A stretch of DNA of 64,000 bases. Origin: Clostridiales bacterium (lineage in GTDB: Bacteria; Bacillota; Clostridia; Christensenellales; Aristaeellaceae). Each line of letters begins with the position of its first letter. The stretch's first letter is position 1. The stretch is taken from contig JAIKWZ010000019.1 in assembly GCA_024684375.1 (NCBI GenBank), positions 124,001 to 188,000 of the forward strand, in the 5' to 3' direction. A program made the position numbers and the translations under genes. Shown piece after piece: positions 16,979 to 26,249 of the stretch. The notes under the pieces were generated by a model. The model was not told the origin of the DNA. It was given only the letters and a program-made list of their open reading frames with translations, and did not search any database.

Positions 16979-18057
16979 TTGTTTTTCCTTTCCCATTCAG
17001 TGATGATCTTACATATTCGTTCTGCCGCATGTCCGTCCCCAAATGGCTTATAAGAAGGATCTATGATTTGAGTTGCTGACAGCTTATTCAATATATCATA
17101 TCGGTTTGCTTTTGCAAGTTGATTCCTGTTCCCAACCATCGTTTCAGGCCATACAACATAGTCCAAAACAAAAATGCATTGCACTCCGGCATAAAAAGCC
17201 TCGCATTGTAATCCGCCGGAATCTGTTACGATTTTCTTTGCGTTCTTGGTTAAGTGAACCGAATCGGAATATCCAACAGGTTGAGTCAGTATGATATTCT
17301 TGAACTTCTCCTTCTCGCATACCCTGCATGCCCGTTCACGATTTCTCGGATGCACTGCATAGATCGTCGGAGCATCCAGACTGTTCATGGCAGCAAGTAT
17401 TTCCGTCAAAGGTTCATCACTGTAAGTGTTTTCCTGCCGATGACAGGTCAAATAATAGTATTCAGAAGGAACTGTTATTGCATTTCCGTCGAAGTCAATT
17501 ATATTTTGATATTTCCAAGGCAGATTGACAAAATGCAAGAACGAATCGTACATAATGTTGCCCACACAGTAGGACCGATCACCAAGGCCCTCTCTTTGTA
17601 GTTTCTCCAGAGAGTCTTCCGTTGCGCAAAAATCAAGCGTCGCTAAATGATCGGTCGTGATCCGGTTTACTTCTTCCGGATTATTGAGTGTTCCTAAGCG
17701 ATTCCCGGCTTCCACATGAAAAACAGGGATCTGTAATTTTACCGCGGCTAGTGCAGCAGCGATTGTTGAATTTGTATCGCCATATACTAACAGAGCATCC
17801 GGTTTTTCCTTGACTAATATTTCTTCAATTCCAACCAGCATTTTCGCTGTCATCTGCGCATGGGAACCCCCTGAAATTCCCAAGTTATAATCTGGCTCAG
17901 GTATCTCCATTTCTCTGAAAAACACCGCGGACATATTATCGTCGAAATGCTGGCCTGTGTGGATAAGGATTTCCTGATGCTCTTTTCTGATCTGTCGTGA
18001 GCCTGCTGCTGCCTTAATAAATTGAGGACGTGCACCAATAACAGTAACAATTCTCAT
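16975..18057 (-). CDS. wecB: Non-hydrolysing UDP-sugar 2-epimerase (WecB/WbpI type)
   Basis: A 360-residue epimerase that interconverts gluco- and manno-configured UDP-HexNAc derivatives. RIVTVIGARPQFIKAA, HTGQHFDDNMS, VYGDTNST, FHVEAGNR and TDSGGLQCEA are the family motifs, including the conserved acidic and histidine residues. Next to the four Wbp-like enzymes it most likely does the WbpI step, making UDP-ManNAc3NAcA, rather than only UDP-ManNAc. It opens the five-gene pathway block and follows the flippase gene with a 72-base gap. Confidence 0.9.
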   Translation of the reverse strand: MRIVTVIGARPQFIKAAAGSRQIRKEHQEILIHTGQHFDDNMSAVFFREMEIPEPDYNLGISGGSHAQMTAKMLVGIEEILVKEKPDALLVYGDTNSTIAAALAAVKLQIPVFHVEAGNRLGTLNNPEEVNRITTDHLATLDFCATEDSLEKLQREGLGDRSYCVGNIMYDSFLHFVNLPWKYQNIIDFDGNAITVPSEYYYLTCHRQENTYSDEPLTEILAAMNSLDAPTIYAVHPRNRERACRVCEKEKFKNIILTQPVGYSDSVHLTKNAKKIVTDSGGLQCEAFYAGVQCIFVLDYVVWPETMVGNRNQLAKANRYDILNKLSATQIIDPSYKPFGDGHAAERICKIITEWERKNK

Positions 18058-18129
18058 TTTTTTCAGGCCTTCTTTCTATTATCTCCTGATTCTTATATCC
18101 GTCCGAATATGATGAAATATAACTCTCTA

Positions 18130-19629
18130 TCAAGATCCAGCTTCCTTTGCATTCCCTGAATTTAATCGATTCCATAGTGAATGTATTCTTTTCTTTTCAA
18201 CAAGAAAATAGAGCACCATCACGAGTATGCCGCTTATAACACAATATATAATCTCGTTATTGGAAACTCCGACATTTGCAACCTTCATAATAAAAAAAAC
18301 TGGAAGTCCCCAAGCCAGATTAATTAAGATATGGAAAAACATTTGTTTCCATGGAAAAATGCAGGAAAAAGAGTTTTTTATCAATTTGCTTGTTGCCATC
18401 AGTTGCGCGACATTTGCTGTTATTATACTTATAAAAGTAGCTATAGCAGGCCCAATAATTCCAAAGATATAAAATAGAGCTATATCTAACAAAACGTTCA
18501 CAAATAATGTAATGATTGAGGAATACATAATAAACTTTGTTTTTCCGGATGCATTGAGGAGCATTCCCCAATATGTTATCCTCAACAATAATATGGCAGA
18601 ATAAATTCGAAAGACACTTACACCGGGTAAGTATTTATCTGAATATAGGATCGTTATGATTTGTGGAGAATAGACGATCAGCGCTGTCACAATGAATGAC
18701 ATAACAATATAACTTAGCTCCGCTGTAGTTTTCCATAATTCTACCGCTTCTTTAACTTTGTTTTCTTTGAGTTTTCTGGCCATTTGCGGAAGCAAAACAG
18801 CTGTCAATGAAGTAGCAATGATCGTGAACGGCAGTTCCTTCGCTGAATTAGTATAAATAGCCAACGTTTCCGTGTCAAACAGTTTGCCAATGACAAGTTT
18901 ATCGCATTCAAGTGTAAGTGTTCCTACAAGAGAGGCAAGCCCTATCGGAACAGAAAACATGAAAATGCTTTTTATGAGTTTGTAATCAAGCGCAGGAGTA
19001 ATCCCTTTTTCCAACTTTGATACTATGAAATAAGCCCATAGCATCATGATAGATTCTCCGAGTAAATAAAGCAGCATGTATACCTGGAATGACCAATTAA
19101 ACACCTGTACGATCAATATGGCTATAACAACCACAGATGCGTTCAATACATTAAAAAGAGTCAGTTTCTTTGTTTTTCCATACACGACCAGCACATTACT
19201 TATACTGCTTATTATCACTTTAGTCGAAGGCAATACAGCAAATATGTAAGTAAAATCTCTAATGTACTCGTTATCGAAATACGCTACAAACAGTGGAACA
19301 GCAGCAGTAAGAACAATACCTATTATTATACACAGGCATGTGTTTAACGTATAATATACAGATAAAAAATGTCTTTTTTCTTCCCTAGAGTCACTTCTCC
19401 CCAAAAAATAATTCGTGCTGTTTGGTAAGCCAAGCATGAAAAATGCATTTGCCAAACCGATAACAAGCAAGATTTGTGAATATGTCCCATATTCCTCAAG
19501 CGTTCTGAAACGAGATAACAGCATACTTGATGCAAGCCCTATCAGTAAAGTAATTGTTTTAGCTGCTGTAAGTGTGGCGGCATCTTTTCCAATTCTCTGA
19601 TTCCCCATTAGGTGTTTCGAGGCCTCCAT
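18130..19629 (-). CDS. Polysaccharide flippase (Wzx/MATE-like)
   Basis: A 499-residue membrane protein with about 12 to 14 hydrophobic segments, of the polysaccharide-biosynthesis/MVF group, expected to move the undecaprenyl-linked repeat unit across the membrane. The N-terminus has the usual GKDAATLTAAKTITLLIG then LSRFRTLEEYG. Start is either ATG 19629 or ATG 19608, the latter with GGAGG 14 bases upstream; neither has an ideal ribosome site. It lies between the GT4 gene and the sugar-nucleotide block. Confidence 0.88.
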   Translation of the reverse strand: MEASKHLMGNQRIGKDAATLTAAKTITLLIGLASSMLLSRFRTLEEYGTYSQILLVIGLANAFFMLGLPNSTNYFLGRSDSREEKRHFLSVYYTLNTCLCIIIGIVLTAAVPLFVAYFDNEYIRDFTYIFAVLPSTKVIISSISNVLVVYGKTKKLTLFNVLNASVVVIAILIVQVFNWSFQVYMLLYLLGESIMMLWAYFIVSKLEKGITPALDYKLIKSIFMFSVPIGLASLVGTLTLECDKLVIGKLFDTETLAIYTNSAKELPFTIIATSLTAVLLPQMARKLKENKVKEAVELWKTTAELSYIVMSFIVTALIVYSPQIITILYSDKYLPGVSVFRIYSAILLLRITYWGMLLNASGKTKFIMYSSIITLFVNVLLDIALFYIFGIIGPAIATFISIITANVAQLMATSKLIKNSFSCIFPWKQMFFHILINLAWGLPVFFIMKVANVGVSNNEIIYCVISGILVMVLYFLVEKKRIHSLWNRLNSGNAKEAGS

Positions 19630-19681
19630 ATGCTACTTGATTAGTTTTGAATTTATAATTTAAGGTCCGTTTTCAAAAAAG

Positions 19682-21019
19682 CTATCCCACCAGATTCTTC
19701 ATAATTTGTTCAAGCCGTTTCGCAATTTCACTGTATTGAAATCGTGTAAAAACTGATTCATCAGGTTTATATTCCATATTTTCTCCGCGCTGTTTTCGCG
19801 CTATTTGTTTTTTGAGATAATCAACGAGTAATTGCTCTGATTGTTCCTTGGTTGCTTCTTCATAGCAGATTCCCAAATTATAGCGATCGATCAACATCTT
19901 TAGCTCGCTGTTTGGCGTATTTCCGTTCACTAAGGCGATTATTGGTTTTCTCTGCTGTAATGCCTCATAAAACTTGCCTGTCAGTACACCTTTTTCCGAA
20001 TGTGTATTCCAGGTTAACACAATAAACAAATCACACGCTTTTTGCAATTCAATCACTTCATTTTTGGAAAGATATCCATGATTTTCCAATACCTCTTCTA
20101 TTTCGTGACTTCGTAAGAGCATCCGTAATTCATCGCTACCAGAACCTGCATAGACAATGCGAATCTTGTTTTTCTTTATTACACCGTTATTAATCAGAAT
20201 GCTAATTGCCTTAATTAGTGCGGATGCTGCAGCAGCTCGCTGCCCATATATTTGCCCAGTATAGCACAATGTCAATATATCATTCGTAACATTCTCATAT
20301 AAACCGTCTTTTGATGCAAATGTATCATATCCATTATAGACTGTTTTTATTTTGGCATCGCGAACGAGTGTTTTCTTATTAACTAAAAGGTTATCCGAAA
20401 CAGCAGTACATATGTCTGCACCTTGTATTATTCTATCTTGAATAGTCTTATATCTTTTATATTCCCAATGAGTCTGGCTCTCTTCTTGGGCAATTGGATC
20501 ACGAAAATCCATGATCCATTTACAGCCAAGCACTTTCTTTGCATATTCTCCGGCATAAGCATTTTCCAAATCGCTGAATGTAGAAAACACAATGTCAATT
20601 CGATCACTCTTTAAACTATCTATTATTCGTTTTTGAAGTTCCAGGCGCTGGGCGGTCCGCCTCATTCTTCTACTATACTGCCTTGGTGTATCAGCCCAAT
20701 GATATATTGATGATAATATCTTTCTAACAGGTAGCGGAAGAAAAGCAATCCGACTCTTTGTATCGCTTGCAGTATTGCAGATAAGCTCGCCCCTCTCAAA
20801 TCTCTCAGCAGGGCAGTCCTTACCAAGAAAGGAAATGACGCGGACATTTTCTAATGCAGGATAAAAGTGATCTGCAATTTTATCGATCATTCCTGAACGT
20901 AGTACGGTAACATGATGGCCACGCTTTGCAAGATACTTGGCTATCATATATGGGCGTCCAGCTGATATGGCTGTATCTGGAGGAAAGAACGTGCAAATAA
21001 TCAATATATTCACATTCAT
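19682..21019 (-). CDS. Glycosyltransferase, GT4 family
   Basis: A 445-residue GT-B fold transferase. NVNILIICTFFPPDT and AGRPYMIAKYLAKRGHHVTVL form the N-terminal acceptor domain; the donor side shows NGYDTF, YTGQIY, then GVLTGKFYEALQQRKPIIAL with the acidic E-x7-type motif. It adds one sugar of the repeat unit on the cytosolic face. ATG 21019 follows AAAGGAA; the frame extends to 21049 without support. Donor and linkage cannot be assigned. Confidence 0.85.
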   Translation of the reverse strand: MNVNILIICTFFPPDTAISAGRPYMIAKYLAKRGHHVTVLRSGMIDKIADHFYPALENVRVISFLGKDCPAERFERGELICNTASDTKSRIAFLPLPVRKILSSIYHWADTPRQYSRRMRRTAQRLELQKRIIDSLKSDRIDIVFSTFSDLENAYAGEYAKKVLGCKWIMDFRDPIAQEESQTHWEYKRYKTIQDRIIQGADICTAVSDNLLVNKKTLVRDAKIKTVYNGYDTFASKDGLYENVTNDILTLCYTGQIYGQRAAAASALIKAISILINNGVIKKNKIRIVYAGSGSDELRMLLRSHEIEEVLENHGYLSKNEVIELQKACDLFIVLTWNTHSEKGVLTGKFYEALQQRKPIIALVNGNTPNSELKMLIDRYNLGICYEEATKEQSEQLLVDYLKKQIARKQRGENMEYKPDESVFTRFQYSEIAKRLEQIMKNLVG

Positions 21020-21420
21020 TATTTCCTTTCGTTTTCCATCTGTAATCATTCTTTGCAGTAGTATTGTTGATAATTAACAACACGATCAAGTTCTAAGAGT
21101 TTTTTAGCATAGGAATATAAGAATACATTTCCGCGAATATCTAAAAAAACAAGCTTCGTTCTCCCTAAATCTCCCATCCGCGAGGAATTAACTGCTGTTG
21201 TTGCACAATGCGATGATCAACAATGATGTTACGCAGCTGTTCGCCAATAAAGGTCATGAGCATGTATCAAATTCTCATTTTTTGTAAACGACCTAGCAGC
21301 ATTGTTGAAGCCATATCAATGCATAATACAAAAGAATATGAGGCTTTCATATGAACGTTCTCGCCTTCATGGGGCTTATTACATTTGATACATCTCTTAT
21401 TCTTTTTAATAGTATAAGTA
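21020..21420. other. Intergenic stretch with possible gene remnants
   Basis: About 400 bases between the GT4 gene and the asparagine-synthase-like gene. On the - strand two overlapping short frames (about 32 and 43 codons, near 21160-21263 and 21048-21179) have protein-like composition but no ribosome sites and no recognised family. I treat this as decayed coding DNA and call no gene. Confidence 0.35.
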
Positions 21421-23055
21421 TTATGTGTTTGGTTCATCAAAAGCTATAAGATTTACTTTATTATTGATGAGATCAATAACTGAATTAATTGCTGTGAGTA
21501 CATAGAGCTTTTTTAGCCAATTCTGCTTCCATCCATTTCTAATAACAGTCATTATATTTTCAGGTACTCTTTTATGTAGAAGGTAGTTTATCCCTATTGT
21601 GTATTTATCGCAAAGAAGCTTCTCAAGCTCAGGTTGTTTTTTTACCCAGTATTCGAAAGGGTTCATTTCTCTGTCGTTTGTCCCTACTATTCCTTTTTTT
21701 ATCAGTGCAACACTTTTCTTAACAAGTTCTTTATACGGTGAAATAGTTATTGGTCCGTAGAAAAAAGTGGTCTCATAGTCATTTGGAAGGTATTTCTGCA
21801 TCCAGTTTCGATAAAATGATCGCCAGAAAAGAAGCTTAGGATCAATATTAAGCACTAATGTCACAACATCTTCATCTAAAAAAGGCGATATTGTTTCTCC
21901 AAATTCTCGAAACATAGATGAGAAATTATTGCATGATCGAACATTGTCAAAGTATTTCCATCTGTCAAATATGCAATCTCCGTTTTTACTCAGTGATAAT
22001 CTTCTCAAAAGAGCAGCTGTTTTTTGCGTTCTTGTCCCGATTTGTATTAAATCGCCCATTAATTCCCCACCACATAAGCCAGTATGAATTATCCCTATTT
22101 TTTCATCTTGCAATAATTCCGCCATTGTTCTTGCAGCAGTTGCCCCGGCTCCTGATTGCTGGCATTCGTTGCAATTCTCAGATTCCTCCAGCCTTTTTAA
22201 AAAGACGGCGGCGTCCATTGGGTAGTGCAAATAATCTAATTTGTGATCTATCGAGATCTGCATTGAAACCCGATGGTCAAGCGACCATGATTGGGAATAA
22301 TTGAAACAGATAATATCTCTTGAATCCCCATTTTTTAATGCCTGTAATAGACATGCACGAGAATCCATTCCTCCAGACAGCGCAATGTATTGATGATAAC
22401 CATATTCTTTATTCTTTTTGAACTGCAATTCGACAGCTTTAGAGAATGCTTTGTCAAATGAATCAATCAAAGTATCAGGCGTTTTCTCTATACAAGTATC
22501 TTCAGGGTAAAAACTGATTATATCCGCTCGCCATTCATTCAAATAAACTATCAAGCTTTCAAACGCACCTAAGTATTTTATTTGTCTAACATATGTTTGA
22601 GTTCCATCAATCGCTCCGCACGAAACCATTGCTTGTAATGCATCAACATTAACGTTCATTTGATTCTTGCCAGTTGAAAGCAAAGATAATAAATCCAAAT
22701 AGCTTTCTGCATAAGCAATCATATTGTCCGATATATAATAATAGAGTGATCGTTTACACATTCGATCATTTGAAATTAGCAAATTCTTTTTTTCTTTATC
22801 ATAAAAGGCAAAAACAAAGGCTCCTTTTATGCTTCTTAATATTCTTTCACCTTCTGTCTTATATAAATCAACAAATTGACTCAGTCGTTCTTCCGGTTTT
22901 TGTGGCTTTTCCCAATTCAAAAGGACTCCATCAAGTTGAAAAACAAAGCTACTGCTTTCACTGTTTATTTTCTCTTCTTTGAATTTTCCATTTCTATTAA
23001 AAAAGAACATATGTGGAATATCTCCCCTTTTTATGTACCCACAAATTCCCTTCAT
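21421..23055 (-). CDS. Asparagine-synthase-like amidotransferase lacking the N-terminal glutaminase cysteine
   Basis: A 544-residue protein of the asparagine synthase (glutamine-hydrolysing) family. Residues 1-190 resemble the glutaminase domain and residues 210-540 the synthetase domain, with the ATP pyrophosphatase loop ALSGGMDSRA near 230. The protein begins MKGICGYI, so residue 2 is Lys and the first Cys is at 5; in active enzymes the nucleophile is Cys2 after Met removal. Glutamine use is therefore doubtful. ATG 23055 follows AAAGGAGG, so the start is firm. In this context it may amidate a uronic acid such as ManNAc3NAcA using free ammonia, or act as an adenylating ligase like lasso cyclases, which also lack Cys2. 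Confidence 0.75.
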   Translation of the reverse strand: MKGICGYIKRGDIPHMFFFNRNGKFKEEKINSESSSFVFQLDGVLLNWEKPQKPEERLSQFVDLYKTEGERILRSIKGAFVFAFYDKEKKNLLISNDRMCKRSLYYYISDNMIAYAESYLDLLSLLSTGKNQMNVNVDALQAMVSCGAIDGTQTYVRQIKYLGAFESLIVYLNEWRADIISFYPEDTCIEKTPDTLIDSFDKAFSKAVELQFKKNKEYGYHQYIALSGGMDSRACLLQALKNGDSRDIICFNYSQSWSLDHRVSMQISIDHKLDYLHYPMDAAVFLKRLEESENCNECQQSGAGATAARTMAELLQDEKIGIIHTGLCGGELMGDLIQIGTRTQKTAALLRRLSLSKNGDCIFDRWKYFDNVRSCNNFSSMFREFGETISPFLDEDVVTLVLNIDPKLLFWRSFYRNWMQKYLPNDYETTFFYGPITISPYKELVKKSVALIKKGIVGTNDREMNPFEYWVKKQPELEKLLCDKYTIGINYLLHKRVPENIMTVIRNGWKQNWLKKLYVLTAINSVIDLINNKVNLIAFDEPNT

Positions 23056-23370
23056 GAATTCTTTCCTCCTTTTACATTAATACCCTAATCCATAATTTAA
23101 GAACCTTTAAATGCTGGAGAAAGTCGCATATTCTCTCTTGATGGATTTTCGCTCACTTCTAATGTACCTATCAATGTCTGAATCCTCACTGATTCAGCAT
23201 TTCAAACGTCATCAGAGAAGCATCTGGTTTTTCACCAAGCACTCTTTAGATCAGTGCTGGAATCGAATTAATTGCATTACTCAGGTATTTTGCATGCATC
23301 AATTTTTGAAACAGATGGGAATGGACGATATTATTAAATCATCTTATTATCTAATTCTTCACATAGCTGC
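23056..23370. other. Intergenic stretch, no gene seen
   Basis: About 315 bases between the polymerase stop and the asparagine-synthase-like start. Apart from the ribosome site of the latter at its low-coordinate edge, I see no gene, clear promoter or terminator. Confidence 0.4.
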
Positions 23371-24537
23371 TTACATTGCATTTTCTCTACATGCCACCAC
23401 AGATTCGTTGATTAGCAGCAGCATAACCACATTCCAAAAAAACTTTTTTGCGTAGGAATCCAAGAAGAAAATGATACTGCAAATACTGATCAGAAGCGCA
23501 GCTTCGAGATACCGTTTGTTCTTATATTCATCTCTTAATAATGAGAAAAGCATCCAAAAGAATATCGGAAGACCTAATATGCCAAATTCTAATAACATAT
23601 TCAAATATGTATTGTGGACTCCCTTAAGCTTTCCGTAAATAGATTTCAGTGCTACAGGGCCGCAACCCGCCCCGATCCCCCAGGGTGGTGTATTGGGTAT
23701 TAAATCATAAAATACATGCTTCCAGATTGCACCTCTTTGGCCTTCCTTTTCTACCATGTCTGCAACTGTCTTTTCATAATCCAGACGCGCAAGAAGATCT
23801 GTAGAAAGCTGTGGAAGAATATACCAGGCAAAAAAGAGAATTAGAATACCGCACACAACTATATAACCAATGTTTTTATATGCTTTAATCCACAGAAGAT
23901 AAGCGAACGCTGCAACAGCTAACGATACAAGCGCCCCTCGCGAACCTGTATATAAGATGGTGATCATTAACGCGACAGCAAGACCTGTCCTATATAGCAA
24001 AATGATTAATCTCTTGCTTTTCTTTCTGCGGAAACAAAGTGCAAGTGGCAACATCAAAAGTGCGGCAAAGTTGTTAGGGTCATTATTCTCGGTCAGCTGA
24101 AGTCGGTAGTAAGAATTACTCATTAGATTAAAGCGCCCGGTAGCAAGCAAAAACAAAATTGTAATAGCTCCTCCAAGAGTGGCTGCTTTTACAATTAGTT
24201 CGTAATCTTTCTTTTCAAATGGCAGTAAGCCAACAAAGAGTGTAATTCCAGGAACAAGGATATAAGCCATATTTCGTGAAAGTGCTGTTCTTTTGTCTAC
24301 TGCCCAAAGGATACTTAACACGCTTAGCATCATCATCCATATGATACAGCGATTTACCATTGACGATTTATAATAAATTTTGCCTCTGGATTCTATCAGT
24401 GCCGCAAACACGATTAGCAATGCTAAATACCGTGCAACTGTTCCGGCAGAACCCGTTAAGAAATCCTCTAAAGGTGCGAACATATAATACAGCGCAATCA
24501 CATAAGAATAGACATGTATGCCTGTTTGTTTAACCAT
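23371..24537 (-). CDS. O-antigen polymerase/ligase family membrane protein (Wzy-like)
   Basis: A 388-residue membrane protein with about ten hydrophobic segments. The large outer loop and following motif GVHNTYLNMLLEFGILGLP are characteristic of the Wzy_C/O-antigen ligase family, and YTGSRGALVSLAVA is the matching upstream motif. With a flippase in the same cluster it is best read as the polymerase joining repeat units on the outer face. The start ATG 24537 lies 4 bases after the preceding GT4 stop. Confidence 0.85.
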   Translation of the reverse strand: MVKQTGIHVYSYVIALYYMFAPLEDFLTGSAGTVARYLALLIVFAALIESRGKIYYKSSMVNRCIIWMMMLSVLSILWAVDKRTALSRNMAYILVPGITLFVGLLPFEKKDYELIVKAATLGGAITILFLLATGRFNLMSNSYYRLQLTENNDPNNFAALLMLPLALCFRRKKSKRLIILLYRTGLAVALMITILYTGSRGALVSLAVAAFAYLLWIKAYKNIGYIVVCGILILFFAWYILPQLSTDLLARLDYEKTVADMVEKEGQRGAIWKHVFYDLIPNTPPWGIGAGCGPVALKSIYGKLKGVHNTYLNMLLEFGILGLPIFFWMLFSLLRDEYKNKRYLEAALLISICSIIFFLDSYAKKFFWNVVMLLLINESVVACRENAM

Positions 24538-24541
24538 TGTT

Positions 24542-25774
24542 TTATTTCAACCCCATTTGAATCTTGAATAAGTAACCATAATTATCAGCCGCTGAATACC
24601 GTGTGCGAACTCGCTTACCTGCGTTTTCCCGCAGTTTCTTCATGTCTGCTTCATTCTTAGAAAGCTGAACCACAATGGCGTCAGCAAGTTGTTCAGCTGA
24701 CGTCTTCGCGTCCAACAGCTTTCCGCAATTATCATCAATAAGTTCTGAAATTCCGCCTATATTGCGTCCAATCGCAGGAATACCATATGCCATAGCCTCC
24801 ATCATGGAAACAGGAATTCCTTCCACATCGCTGCAGTTGACAAACAAATCTACAGACTCTTCTTCGTAGAAACCCATAATTATATCATTCTGAACGTAAC
24901 CTTCAAATTGGTAAGATATATTTCCTCTATCAGACAGTTTCTCGCATGCCATTTTCTTAATAGATGCCATTTCACTGCCGTCACCAAAATGTATCCATTT
25001 AATCTGCATTTCTTCAATTTCAGAAAGCGCAGCAATCATTAAATCAAGGCGCTTCAGAGGAATCACATTTGAGCAGGTAACGATTGTCTTTACCTCCTGC
25101 TTTTTCCACGGATTATGCATCCCGTCATATATCTTGATTCCAAGCCTTGCCGTTCGTATCTTTTCTCCTACCCCTCTGCATTCTGCACTGTAGTGCTCTA
25201 ACAGATCGTTACGGCCAGCCTCACTGATTGGGAATATGGCATCCAACTTGCACAGTTGCTCTCTCCTATATGGATGATAGCCTCTGTTAAAAAAGCAGTC
25301 ACCTCCATGCGCGCGGGAAACTCGTAAAAAGCAATCGTTGTCCAAGCGGCTGATATAGGTTGCGGCCCCAGAAAGCCAATAGGAATAAAATATCGTATTC
25401 TTGGGATCGATTTTTCCTTTCCACAATTTCTCCGAACGTTTCAGATAAGAAATCTCACTTTCGTCGATCAAAATTTGAAGAACGATCGAGGACAAAGAAT
25501 ATTTTGTCGTTTTTTTCGCATAAACCAGTTCTCGCCAAAAGCGCAAGGAAATGAAAACAGGCAAAACCCGCAACGCTCTTTCGAGCATATTCATGTGCTC
25601 TCGATAGCAAACAATTCTGGCATTCTTTGGTATGTAATAGCAACTTTGGCTGTTATTTGTTTCCGCTGTTAGAATAATAATTCTGTCAAAAAAGTCCTGT
25701 GCAATTTTCACTTCGGCTTCTAAAAATGTTTCTCCCTTAAAGGGGTAATGGCTTGTAGCCAGAACCAAATCCAA
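24542..25774 (-). CDS. Glycosyltransferase, GT4 family, TTG start
   Basis: A 410-residue GT4 transferase. LVLATSHYPFKGETFLEAEV opens the acceptor domain; VTCSNVIPLKRLDLMI, HFGDGSE and EGIPVSMMEAMAYGIPAIG form the donor-binding motif. I take TTG 25774 as the start because GGAGG lies seven bases upstream and no ATG is near. It adds a sugar of the repeat unit on the inner face of the membrane. It is followed directly by the polymerase. Confidence 0.85.
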   Translation of the reverse strand: MDLVLATSHYPFKGETFLEAEVKIAQDFFDRIIILTAETNNSQSCYYIPKNARIVCYREHMNMLERALRVLPVFISLRFWRELVYAKKTTKYSLSSIVLQILIDESEISYLKRSEKLWKGKIDPKNTIFYSYWLSGAATYISRLDNDCFLRVSRAHGGDCFFNRGYHPYRREQLCKLDAIFPISEAGRNDLLEHYSAECRGVGEKIRTARLGIKIYDGMHNPWKKQEVKTIVTCSNVIPLKRLDLMIAALSEIEEMQIKWIHFGDGSEMASIKKMACEKLSDRGNISYQFEGYVQNDIIMGFYEEESVDLFVNCSDVEGIPVSMMEAMAYGIPAIGRNIGGISELIDDNCGKLLDAKTSAEQLADAIVVQLSKNEADMKKLRENAGKRVRTRYSAADNYGYLFKIQMGLK

Positions 25775-25862
25775 CTTCTAACCTCCAAATGCGTTGAACA
25801 AATACATTCTATACTTTTTAGCTCAATAATAGTCTTTTTCTAAGCATGAATAGTATCAGTGG

Positions 25863-26249
25863 TTAACATCTCATATAGATTATATAGTTTTTTTCTTCGC
25901 TATTCCAGCTATACCGATTCTCTACAATAGCCCTTCCGGTCTTCCCCATATTCTGAGCTAATTCCGGATTATTCAGTAACTTTTCACATGCCGCTTTGAC
26001 CTCAGCAGAGTTACATGGATCAACGCATATTCCACAATTATTATCTTCCACAATCTTCTTCCAGAGGGGAAAATTCGATGCGACTATAGGTAAGCCAGCT
26101 GCCATAAACTCAAAAAGTTTGATTGGCTGAGCCTCCATATGATTTTCCGCAGGTTGATAAATGAGGATTCCAATACGCGCGGAACCATATAATTCGTTTA
26201 CCTGCTTGCGATCGATTCTTACAATATAATGAACCTTTTTTCCTCCATT
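25863..26249 (-). pseudogene. C-terminal fragment of a GT4 glycosyltransferase
   Basis: Directly after the stop codon of the GT4 gene at 26250 the same frame stays open and encodes about 128 residues ending at 25863. They match the C-terminal third of a GT4 enzyme (VNELYGSARIGILIYQP, QPIKLFEFMAAGLPIVASNF) and align with the end of the upstream protein (VNALYGQAVVGLCIL, QPIKIYEYMAAGIPFICSDF). The N-terminal acceptor domain and any start are missing. It appears to be the tail of a tandem duplicate after a deletion. An internal Met at 26138 could give a 91-residue product, but this would not be a working transferase. Confidence 0.75.
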
